A stretch of 64,000 bases of DNA from positions 1-64,000 of the forward strand of contig CASDOO010000020.1 in assembly GCA_949282275.1 (NCBI GenBank). The letters run 5' to 3'. Both the position numbers and the translations under genes were made by a program. Source of the stretch: an uncultured Bacillota bacterium (GTDB lineage Bacteria; Bacillota_I; Bacilli_A; RFN20; CAG-288). The notes beneath the pieces are model-generated. The model saw only the letters and a program-made list of their open reading frames with translations, was not told where the DNA came from and searched no databases. This document shows, piece by piece, positions 34,484 through 41,844 of this stretch. Each line of letters opens with the position of its first letter. Within the stretch, counting starts at the first letter, position 1.

Positions 34484-35092
34484 TTAAGCGGTGGCGTCAG
34501 TGACCGTAACGACAAATTTAATCGTTGTTGCCTGAAGAGCTGTGTTGAAGGCATTCATAGCAGTGCTAATTGTTTCCTTGTCTTCTTCGGCAGAATAGAA
34601 GGCAACAGGATCGGTGTTACCGAATTTTTCACCCCAACCAAAAGTAAAGGTGTAGTTGAGAGATTCGGCAAAGGTCTTACTCAGCGAGGTTGGATCGGGA
34701 AGAGTGATGTAGCCTGAGGTTACTGCATTTCCTTCTCCATCAGCAGAGACCGTGACGGTAATGTTCTTTCCCGATAAATCTTCGCCTCCAGTGGCAGTGA
34801 CATCAATTTGAAGATCTAAGTTGGCCTCCGGGATTCCGTCATATTGGAGAACCGCATTGTCCGTATCGGCTGTGGTAGGATAGAAGGCTAATTTCTCGTT
34901 TTCATGAATGGTGGCAGTGATGTCATAGCTTTCGTCCACAATGATGACTGGTTCAAGCTGAGTGTCTCCAGGGTTGGTGATGTTGGTATCGGCGAGAACG
35001 TATCCGGCAAACGCAGCCGTGCCGACTCCGGCAAGCCCGAACAAGAGACCGAGGGTGAGGAAGAGTTTCTTCCGATTCTTCTTCTCCTTCAT
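34484..35092 (-). CDS. TasA-like exported protein, first gene of the operon
   Basis: 202 residues. The basic N-terminus and hydrophobic segment (KKLFLTLGLLFGLAGVG) ends in TAAFAGYVLADTNITNPG, similar to SipW-dependent signals that carry an A-x-F near the cut. The remainder is a beta-rich acidic domain (YDITATIHENEKLAFYP, LDLQIDVTATGGED, KNITVTVSADGEG, TIKFVVTVTDATA) without further membrane segments, consistent with a TasA/camelysin-type subunit. AAAGGAGG precedes the ATG, and a good promoter is 30 bases upstream. Being promoter-proximal, it would be the most strongly made product, as expected for a structural subunit. Confidence 0.65.
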   Translation of the reverse strand: MKEKKNRKKLFLTLGLLFGLAGVGTAAFAGYVLADTNITNPGDTQLEPVIIVDESYDITATIHENEKLAFYPTTADTDNAVLQYDGIPEANLDLQIDVTATGGEDLSGKNITVTVSADGEGNAVTSGYITLPDPTSLSKTFAESLNYTFTFGWGEKFGNTDPVAFYSAEEDKETISTAMNAFNTALQATTIKFVVTVTDATA

Positions 35093-35121
35093 GGTTTTTC
35101 AACCTCCTTTTTGGTCGCTTC

Positions 35122-35150
35122 ATTCTAATCTATCAAAATAGGCGATTCAA
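35122..35150 (-). promoter_or_regulatory. Promoter of the ten-gene SipW operon
   Basis: On the minus strand TTGAAT (35150-35145), 17 bases, TAGAAT (35127-35122), 30 bases before the first start codon. No comparable promoter is obvious inside the operon. Confidence 0.75.
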
Positions 35151-35372
35151 TCAATTACAAATTTACGAAAACGAAAATGCGGAGGGGGGTTATGTGAAAA
35201 GATAAAGGAAATTTTGCAATATAAGTATTTATTTATTCCACTTTTGGTTTTTGACTTTTACGTTGTTCTTGTTTTGAAAAGGCAAAAGCTGTTTTAAGAA
35301 AGGACACGCCTTAAATTGTAAATACTGCAAGAGAACTTTCGAAACTTGGGATATGTCGGCGCAATATGGCAC
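35151..35372. other. Intergenic region upstream of the SipW operon
   Basis: AT-rich in its first half. At 35285-35375 a short plus-strand stretch reads CFKKGHALNCKYCKRTFETW before a stop; the CxxC pattern recalls transposase N-termini, but it is too short to claim a remnant. Confidence 0.35.
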
Positions 35373-36134
35373 TTAGTCCAATTTTGAATGATTCCGTCGA
35401 ATCCATGGATAGATGCCCCATTCGATGGGATCAGGTTCGTAGTAGCGGAAGAGAGAACGGTTGATGGTATAGAAGGCAAAGGAGAGGAGGATGGCCAATG
35501 CCAGGATGAAGACCGTCGTTAGGCTTTGGACAAGAGGGGAGACTATCATCTCCGGGAAGATATAGCTAAGCAATGTTCCGTCGACCATCTTGAGGACGAC
35601 GTAGCTTCCTTTCGGGATGCCGGGATAGAGGATGTCTTCCTTGACGAGATAGGCAAAGAGAAGGACAAGGAGGATGCCTGTCGTGGAATAAAGCAATGCC
35701 CGTTTCTTGTAGCGCCTTATGCCAAAGAGCATGACAAGGCCGCAGAAGAGAAGGAGACCATGAATTACCATGCCCTGGATGATCGTGAACTCGTCGAGTC
35801 CGGACATCATCGAGTCTGGACTTGCCATGGCACCGATGAAATAGCCAATGGCACAGACCGTGGAAAGGAAGCCGGCGAAGAACTGAAGCTGCGGAATGCC
35901 GGAAAGAAGGATACCGGCCTGGGTAAAGTAGGCGATATGGCTGATTTCGATGGGATAGACCGATTGGCCGTCGATGGCATAATAGGAAAACTGGATGGCA
36001 CGATAGATGCCAAGCGAAAGGGCGACGATGAAGACGATAGGAAGGGCGATGCGTCTCTTCATCAAAGGAATGGACAAAAGGGCAAGGACAAGGAAGATGC
36101 CGATGATGAGGAGGCGATAAGACATATGATCCAT
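35373..36134 (-). CDS. Seven-helix integral membrane protein (TIGR02206/YwaF-like)
   Basis: 253 residues with about seven evenly spaced hydrophobic helices and short loops. A long loop (PGIPKGSYVVLKMVDGTLLSYIFPE) precedes the last helix pair. The organisation resembles TIGR02206 membrane proteins of unknown function. AAGGAG six bases before the ATG supports the first of two nearby ATGs. It lies in the same direction as the SipW operon but upstream of that operon's promoter, so it is a separate unit. Confidence 0.6.
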   Translation of the reverse strand: MDHMSYRLLIIGIFLVLALLSIPLMKRRIALPIVFIVALSLGIYRAIQFSYYAIDGQSVYPIEISHIAYFTQAGILLSGIPQLQFFAGFLSTVCAIGYFIGAMASPDSMMSGLDEFTIIQGMVIHGLLLFCGLVMLFGIRRYKKRALLYSTTGILLVLLFAYLVKEDILYPGIPKGSYVVLKMVDGTLLSYIFPEMIVSPLVQSLTTVFILALAILLSFAFYTINRSLFRYYEPDPIEWGIYPWIRRNHSKLD

Positions 36135-36384
36135 AATGGCACTCCTTTTTCAATGAAAGCACAAAAACGAAAGGATGGAAAGGAAAATCATGAATCCCCA
36201 ACAATCCAAAACGGAGATTCCGAAATGAAATATGGAAAACGAAAAGAACGAAAATGACGATAGCATCCGCATAAATCAGCCTTTCCCGAAAACAAAGAAG
36301 GAAATCCATCATGACGGCAATTTCCTTGTTGCAACATCAAGAGGGCGACATTAGAATATTTCCTAATAATTTGAGAGGTTCCAC

Positions 36385-36960
36385 ATGATCGTAATCACAG
36401 GACCGTCGGCTTCCGGAAAGACCGCAACGTGCCTCTTCCTTCAAGCCCATTTCGGAATTCGCAAGGTCGTCACCCATACGACACGTCCGCTGCGTACTGG
36501 GGAAAAGGACGGCATCGACTACCATTTCGTCGACAAGGAAGAATTCCTGAGGATGAAGGAAAACGACGAATTCGTCGAGACGGTCTTTTACAATGGAAAC
36601 TACTATGGAACCTCCCGCAAGGAAGTCCGCATCGACAAGTGCCTTGCCGTCGAGCTCAACGGCGCCAAGGTCTACAAGTCCCTGGATGACCCAAGGATCG
36701 TTCTCTTCTATCTTTGTGCCAACGAGAAGCAGAGAGAGGAGAGGATGAAGGAAAGGGGCGATGCCCCGGAGAAGATCGCTGCCCGTCTTGTCAACGACAG
36801 GGATGCCTTCCAGATGGACGAGGACATGAAGGAAATGGTCGATTGCTTCATCGATACGGAAAAGCATGACCTTGAGGAGGTCAGCCGCATCATCTTCGCC
36901 AAGTATCTCGAGATCCTCAAGGAACGGAACATCGAATTCCATCCGGATTGCCAGGACTAG
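36385..36960 (+). CDS. Guanylate kinase-like protein
   Basis: 191 residues, about the size of Gmk (roughly 200). The P-loop is GPSASGKT (6-13), one residue different from the usual GPSGxGKS/T. The GMP-binding part VVTHTTRPLRTGEKDGIDYHFVDKEEF is well conserved, followed by FVETVFYNGNYYGT. The LID-like segment ERMKERGDAPEKIAARL and a C-terminal helix complete the fold. It would convert GMP to GDP, but the shortened P-loop region and lone position leave room for a specialised kinase. A terminator follows at once. Confidence 0.8.
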   Translation: MIVITGPSASGKTATCLFLQAHFGIRKVVTHTTRPLRTGEKDGIDYHFVDKEEFLRMKENDEFVETVFYNGNYYGTSRKEVRIDKCLAVELNGAKVYKSLDDPRIVLFYLCANEKQREERMKERGDAPEKIAARLVNDRDAFQMDEDMKEMVDCFIDTEKHDLEEVSRIIFAKYLEILKERNIEFHPDCQD

Positions 36961-36980
36961 CCGATAAATCTTGAGCTGTC

Positions 36981-37004
36981 GCCCCTTGTTATGAGGGGCT
37001 TTTT
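36981..37004 (+). terminator. Terminator after the guanylate kinase-like gene
   Basis: GCCCCT / AGGGGC with a seven-base loop, then TTTTT. Confidence 0.85.
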
Positions 37005-37501
37005 CAATGTTGGGAGATAAAAAGCAACCTCTTTCTAAATAAGATGAATGGAATAAGTATTAAAGACGATAAAAAAAGAAAAGAAAATCAAAAGCCGTAC
37101 CGATAAAATACATAAATATCATGACATTGTTTTGTCAAACTATCTCTATTGGACAAGGAAAGTCCAATCCTTTTCGACCGGGATTCGGAGATGAACGATT
37201 CCTGGATGGCTGTTGTTGGCCATAGAAGCCTTTCCTTGGCGGATAGCAACCTAAAACTAAGAATGTGGCTGTTTGGGAAACAACCTCCGTCAACTTGTAC
37301 ATTGTTTCGCGAAAATGCGACAAACACTTGATAAAAAGCTGCCTTGAACGCTGTCAAGCGAGGGAGAGATTTCTTTTTGGCGGCCCCTTTGCGATGGCTG
37401 AATCGGCAAAAATGGCTGATGGTTAGGCATTCTTTCCGCTAGCGCAGTCTTTCCTTGCTCGAAGTTGTTTCCACGTACCGGGTTGTTTGCGAAATGCGCC
37501 C
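37005..37501. other. Long intergenic region, nothing recognised
   Basis: About 500 bases without a convincing gene, RNA or mobile-element remnant. Frames on either strand lack ribosome binding sites and family resemblance. A TATAAT at 37502-37507, at its right edge, is likely the -10 of the polymerase gene, though no good -35 is seen, and I find no LexA-type GAAC-N4-GTTC site. Confidence 0.5.
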
Positions 37502-37526
37502 TATAATGGGGACACAGGTGATCGAC

Positions 37527-38786
37527 ATGACAATACAGGACAGAGTGATTCTTGCCATCGATTTGAAGTCCTTCTACGCTTCCGTGGAATGCCTCTCCAG
37601 AGGACTCGATCCTTTCAGGACGCCCCTTGTGGTTGCCGATCTCTCAAGAGGGGACGGGACAATCGTCCTGGCTTCCTCGCCCTATATCCGCAAGAAATAC
37701 CATGTCCCGTCCCGCTGTCGGCTAAGGGAGGTCGACAAGACGATTCCTGGATTGATCGTGGCAAGGCCGCACATGGAGACCTATCTGGAATACAGCGCCA
37801 AGGTGAACGCCATCTATCTGGACTATATCGACGAAAAGGACATGCATGTCTATTCCATCGACGAATCCTTCCTCGACGTGACCCATTACCTCAAGAGGCA
37901 TGGGGATACGCCGGAAAGCTATGCCCGGAAGATCATCGCCGACATCCGCCGCAAGCTCGGCCTTGTCGTTACCTGCGGCATCGGAAAGAACCTGTTCATG
38001 GCAAAGGCATGCATGGACATCGAGGCCAAGAAGAAAGAGGACTTCCTTGCCCAATGGGACTATCGGGACATTCCCGAGAAGCTCTGGCCTGTGACGCCCT
38101 TAAGCCGCATGTGGGGGATTGGGACCCGCCTTGAAAGGAGGCTCAATGCCCTTGGCTTCCATTCCATCGGGGACATCGCCATGGCGGACAGGAACTACCT
38201 CGTTTCCAAGTTCGGCGTCATCGGCGAGGAAATCTACTATCATTCCCTGGGCTATGACGACGCCCGGATCCAGGAGAAGTATGTGCCGAAGGAAAGTTCC
38301 CTCTCTGTCGGCGAGGTCCTTCTTCGGGACTATGGCCGTGATGAGATACCGCGCGTGTTGAACGACCTTTCCATCGAGCTTGCCGACCGATTGCTCATGG
38401 AGGGGAAGAAGGCCAAGGAAATCCACGTCGGAATCGGCTACAAGGATCATGACGGCTATGCCTTTCGCCTTCTCTTCCAGGACCCCGTCGATTCGCCAAG
38501 TCCCATCGCCCGCAAAGCCATCCGCCTTTTTCTTTCCCGGAAGGAAGCAGAGGAGAAAAGCTATCGGCAGGTCCACCTTGTCGCCGTCGATGTCGTTTCC
38601 GCATATTGCTATCAGGGAAGCCTCTTCGAAGACTACGAAAAGGAGAGAAGGCAAGCCGACCTGGAGAAGACGCTGATGACGATCCGGAAGACATACGGGA
38701 CGATGAAGGCCATGCCCTGTTCGGCATTGTGCCTGGGTTCGACATTCATCCAAAGAGACAACCAGATAGGAGGACACCATCGATGA
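37527..38786 (+). CDS. Y-family DNA polymerase (UvrX/UmuC-like)
   Basis: 419 residues. The catalytic palm begins AIDLKSFYASVECLSRGLDP, with the first Asp and the steric-gate Tyr, and continues with VYSIDESFLDVT, the second acidic pair. A thumb helix-hairpin-helix (RMWGIGTRLERRLNALGFHSIGD) and little-finger domain follow. It performs error-prone synthesis across DNA damage. The internal ATG at 37527 has ACAGGTG upstream; a longer in-frame start at 37455 runs over the -10 and is unlikely. It is followed by a yolD-like gene overlapping by four bases, the arrangement of Bacillus uvrX/yqjW with yolD/yqjX. Confidence 0.9.
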   Translation: MTIQDRVILAIDLKSFYASVECLSRGLDPFRTPLVVADLSRGDGTIVLASSPYIRKKYHVPSRCRLREVDKTIPGLIVARPHMETYLEYSAKVNAIYLDYIDEKDMHVYSIDESFLDVTHYLKRHGDTPESYARKIIADIRRKLGLVVTCGIGKNLFMAKACMDIEAKKKEDFLAQWDYRDIPEKLWPVTPLSRMWGIGTRLERRLNALGFHSIGDIAMADRNYLVSKFGVIGEEIYYHSLGYDDARIQEKYVPKESSLSVGEVLLRDYGRDEIPRVLNDLSIELADRLLMEGKKAKEIHVGIGYKDHDGYAFRLLFQDPVDSPSPIARKAIRLFLSRKEAEEKSYRQVHLVAVDVVSAYCYQGSLFEDYEKERRQADLEKTLMTIRKTYGTMKAMPCSALCLGSTFIQRDNQIGGHHR

Positions 38787-39088
38787 GAGGCATGGCAAAA
38801 TGGCTGCCGTTCAAGTCACTCAAGGGACAGTACGACATTCTCGACAGGTCCAAAAGGGAAAGAAGGAAAGTCGAACGACCGGAGCTTTCCGAGGATGGCG
38901 AAGAGGAGATCGACCATGTCCTTCGTCTTCTTCGGAAGGGAGACAGGACCATGGTGACCTTCTATTGCAACGGCGAGATACTGACGCGCGAGGAGGTCTT
39001 CCTTAGGACGGACAATCAGGAAAGGCGCATCTATTTCCTCGGCTTTTCCCTGACGCTTGGAAACCTTCTTTCCCTGAAGAAGGCATGA
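38783..39088 (+). CDS. YolD-like protein
   Basis: 101 residues, the usual size. It reads RGMAKWLPFKSLKGQYD at the N-terminus, the typical YolD start, and contains VTFYCNGEILTREEVF, a two-strand unit of the family. AGGAGG precedes the ATG. YolD proteins accompany Y-family polymerases in Bacillota and probably act as UmuD-like partners in damage tolerance. Start and polymerase stop overlap as ATGA. Confidence 0.8.
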   Translation: MRGMAKWLPFKSLKGQYDILDRSKRERRKVERPELSEDGEEEIDHVLRLLRKGDRTMVTFYCNGEILTREEVFLRTDNQERRIYFLGFSLTLGNLLSLKKA

Positions 39089-39174
39089 GAGATTTCGAAA
39101 ACGTGTTTGCATTTTGGATGGTTGCGGAAAAAAGAAGGTGAAGGAGGCAATAGTGACGGGAAGGAAAGTAATTC

Positions 39175-39204
39175 TTTACTTCTGTATATAGAATAATCTA
39201 TACT
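39175..39204 (+). promoter_or_regulatory. Likely promoter of rpsF-ssb-rpsR
   Basis: TTTACT (39175-39180), 18 bases, TATACT (39199-39204). A second TATACT at 39230-39235 could be a downstream promoter. An inverted repeat GGCTTT/AAAGCC (39212-39229) lies between. Confidence 0.55.
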
Positions 39205-39241
39205 ACTCGTTGGCTTTCCTTTGAAAGCCGTATACTTTCTT

Positions 39242-39265
39242 GCCGATCCCTGATGTAGGACCGGC
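39242..39265 (+). promoter_or_regulatory. Leader hairpin of rpsF, candidate S6:S18 autoregulatory site
   Basis: GCCG (39242-39245) pairs with CGGC (39262-39265), an internal loop separates an upper stem, and the strand carries an ACCGGCCGA stretch. rpsF leaders of many bacteria hold a conserved CCG-containing motif bound by the S6-S18 complex, repressing the operon. The position, 15 bases before the ribosome binding site, fits. Confidence 0.5.
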
Positions 39266-39292
39266 CGAGAAGACCATAGGGAGGTATAACGC

Positions 39293-39574
39293 ATGAAGAA
39301 TTACGAAATCATGTACATTCTTGCGCCGACCCTCGATGAAGCTGGCATCAAGACCACGATCGAGAGCCTTCACAAGATCCTCACCGACAATGGTGCCAAG
39401 ATCACCGGCGTCAAGGAGTGGGGCATGAAAGACCTGGCCTATCCGATCAAGAAGCAGACGAAGGGCTATTATGCCATCGTCAACTTCGAGGCCGAGCCCG
39501 TTGCCGTCAACGAGTTCGACCGCATCGTCAAGCTGGATACCAGAGTCTTGAGATTCCTTGTCACTGTCTGCTGA
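39293..39574 (+). CDS. rpsF: Ribosomal protein S6
   Basis: 93 residues, matching the normal S6 length. It starts KNYEIMYILAPTLDEAGI and contains GVKEWGMKDLAYPIKKQTKGYY, the diagnostic S6 signature, ending TRVLRFLVTVC. GGGAGG precedes the ATG. It is the first gene of the conserved rpsF-ssb-rpsR operon and binds S18 in the small subunit platform. Confidence 0.98.
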   Translation: MKNYEIMYILAPTLDEAGIKTTIESLHKILTDNGAKITGVKEWGMKDLAYPIKKQTKGYYAIVNFEAEPVAVNEFDRIVKLDTRVLRFLVTVC

Positions 39575-39596
39575 CAGAATCAAAGGAGAAAAGAAA

Positions 39597-40019
39597 ATGG
39601 CTGGACTCAATCGTGTCGTGTTGGTCGGTAGGATGGTTCGCGATCCGGAACTGAAGAGAACGAATTCCGGAACGTCGGTCACGTCCTTCACCATCGCCGT
39701 CGACAACCTCACCAAGGCCGGCAACGAAAGGAGCGCAAGCTTCATTCCTTGCACGAGCTGGAACAAGACTGCCGAGAATGTCGCCAAGTATTGCTCCAAG
39801 GGCACCTTGGTCGGCGTGGACGGCAGGCTCAACCAGAGAAGCTACGAGGACAAGAGCGGACAGAAGCGCTCGGTCGTGGAAGTCATTGCCGAGTCTGTCC
39901 AGTTCCTTGAGCGCAAGGGAGCCAATGAGGAAGGCGAGTCCCAGCCCGAAGAAACCACTGCCAAGAGCACGGTCGCCCATGAGGGCATCGATTCCTCGGA
40001 CGACGACCTGCCCTTCTAG
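39597..40019 (+). CDS. ssb: Single-stranded DNA-binding protein
   Basis: 140 residues. The OB-fold starts AGLNRVVLVGRMVRDPEL, followed by SVTSFTIAVDN, ASFIPCTSWNKTAENVAKYCSKG and GQKRSVVEVIAES. A short acidic linker ends in DSSDDDLPF, the C-terminal tip that recruits repair and replication partners. The ATG at 39597 has AAAGGAGAAA upstream; the longer frame from 39558 overlaps rpsF and lacks support. Flanked by rpsF and rpsR as in most bacteria. Confidence 0.97.
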   Translation: MAGLNRVVLVGRMVRDPELKRTNSGTSVTSFTIAVDNLTKAGNERSASFIPCTSWNKTAENVAKYCSKGTLVGVDGRLNQRSYEDKSGQKRSVVEVIAESVQFLERKGANEEGESQPEETTAKSTVAHEGIDSSDDDLPF

Positions 40020-40056
40020 CCAATCCATAGGTATTGGCGGAAAGGATTGAACAAGA

Positions 40057-40281
40057 ATGTATCGTAGACCCAAGCCCAGAAAGAAGATCTGCTACTTCTG
40101 CAAGAATCACGTCGACCATGTCGACTACAAGGACGTCGAGCTCCTCAGGAAGTACATCTCTCCTTCCGGAAAGATCACGGCCCGTCGTATCACGGGAACC
40201 TGCAGCAAGCACCAGAGAATGATCGCCACCGCGATCAAGCGTGCTCGCTTCATGGCTCTTCTTCCTTACGTCGCCGACTAA
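40057..40281 (+). CDS. rpsR: Ribosomal protein S18, cysteine-containing form
   Basis: 74 residues. The core [20 protein letters not shown] and [27 protein letters not shown] is diagnostic. The N-terminus reads [10 protein letters not shown], and a further Cys and His occur at TCSKH, so this is the zinc-ribbon (C+) type. Some genomes carry a second, Cys-less S18 for use in zinc shortage. It ends the operon before a strong terminator. Confidence 0.98.
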   Translation: MYRRPKPRKKICYFCKNHVDHVDYKDVELLRKYISPSGKITARRITGTCSKHQRMIATAIKRARFMALLPYVAD

Positions 40282-40304
40282 TCCCACAGAAGAACGAAAA
40301 CAAG

Positions 40305-40331
40305 ACCCGGCTTGCATCGGCCGGGTTTTTC
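40305..40331 (+). terminator. Terminator of rpsF-ssb-rpsR
   Basis: ACCCGGC (40305-40311) / GCCGGGT (40320-40326) with an eight-base loop and five Ts. Confidence 0.9.
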
Positions 40332-40376
40332 TGTTGTCTTAAGCGCCAGTGTCTATGCGTCTTCAATCCATTCCGA

Positions 40377-41635
40377 CTAGAAGTCCAGGCTGTATTCGTA
40401 TTCGTTCATGAGAAAATCATAGATGCCCATTGTCGTTATTCCGTTCTCGTCTCTTGTGACATGGATGACGTCTTTGACGACGATGATTTTCTTGAAGGAA
40501 TCCTTTACGTTTATCAAAGGAAACTTTCTTGATGTTGTTTTTCGATAGTCGGCATGGAAAAGGCGGATTGGATGTAATAGCGTTTGCTTCCTAAATTGGC
40601 AATGAAATCAATCTCATAGGATCTTCGGACTTGTTTATCCCCAGCATAGGTCTCTCTTCTTTCTACGACGCCAACGTCAACATTAAAACCTCGATACCGC
40701 AGTTCATTATAGATGATGTTTTCCATAAGATGATTTTCTTCTGTTTGTCGGAAACCAAGTCGGGCATTTCGAAGGCCTATGTCTTCGAAATAGAATTTCA
40801 TTGGTGTCCCAATATGTTTTCTGCCTTTCACATCATAGCAATGGGCCTTGGAGATAATGAAGGCATCCTCCAGACAATCGATATATTCTCTAATGGTATT
40901 GATACTTATTTTTGATTTCAAAACACTCTTGAATGTCTGTTGCATCTTAGGGGCATTGGACAAAGAACCGGCCTGTGAAGCCAAAATGTTGATTAGATCA
41001 TCCAATTCTTGGCTTTTCAAAATGTGATGGTGTTCAAGGATATCTTTTATATAGGTCTCTTTGAACAAATTTGTCAAATAATCAATTTTTTGTTTTTCGG
41101 ACTTCATTGTCGATATAAGGGGCAATCCACCATATAGGACATAGTCCGCCCAGGCGTGATAGATATCTCCTTCATAAACCTGCATAAACTCTTTGAAGGT
41201 CAAGGGATAGACATGAATCTCGTCTCCTCTTCCTCGAAATTCCGTGATGATATTTTTTGAAAGAAATCTGGAATTGCTCCCGGTTACATAAATATCGACA
41301 TTTGGTATATGAAGCAGGGAATTCAATACCTCCTCAAAATCGTTTAGCATCTGGACTTCATCCAACAGAATGAAGTATTGCCCATTGTCCTGAATCAAAG
41401 ATTCAAGATGTTCCAAAAGGATATCCGGATTTCGGTATTTTCTGTTCTTCCGCAAATCCAATTCGATTTTGATTATGTGGGAATCCGGGACGTTTTGGGC
41501 CAAAAGATAATCATAGAATAACTTGAACAACAAGTAGGATTTGCCGGATCGTCTAATGCCGGTTATTACCTTTATCATCCCGTTGTTCATTCGGTTGATC
41601 AAATCCGTCAAATATCTGTGTCTGGCGATTTCCAT
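40377..41635 (-). pseudogene. AAA ATPase (DUF4143 type) with a C-terminal frameshift
   Basis: The reading frame from the ATG at 41635 (GGGGGA upstream) gives 373 residues: GIRRSGKSYLLFKLFYDY (Walker A), FILLDEVQML (Walker B), YVTGSNSRFL and the DUF4143 part with YFEDIGLRNARL and YEIDFIANLG. It stops at 40514 after KQHQESFL. In another frame, the missing end follows at once: KFPLINVKDSFKKIIVVKD, then TTMGIYDFLMNE to a TAG at 40377. Adding one A to the run in CAAGAAAG (near 40530) restores the full frame, so this is a single-base deletion. The lost strand-helix end is part of the nuclease-like domain. It is closely related to the copy at 212-1486 and may be recently inactivated, or be a sequencing error in a homopolymer. 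Confidence 0.8.
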
Positions 41636-41793
41636 GTCCCCCTTTTTTTGATTATTTTTGTCAGTTCTGCCGTTTTTAGTCAAAGTGACTTTGCTGAGGA
41701 ATTTGGGTTATTGAATGGATTTTATTATGAATATATCAAACGTATTGTTTCTCTTGTGGATGATGAGTCGGATATAAGGCTTTCTGGCACAAA

Positions 41794-41826
41794 GAAAAAG
41801 CCACTGTCCCGAAAGGAACAGTGGCT
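41794..41826 (-). terminator. Terminator of the GPH transporter gene
   Basis: On the minus strand AGCCACTGT-TCC / GGG-ACAGTGGCT with a TTTC loop, followed by TTTTTCTTT. Confidence 0.9.
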
Positions 41827-41844
41827 GTGCGGATGGGAATGCGT

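Noticed and set aside
35285-35375. CxxC-containing stretch resembling a transposase N-terminus
   Set aside because: Only about 30 codons and no second zinc pair or catalytic part; no terminal repeats are visible.
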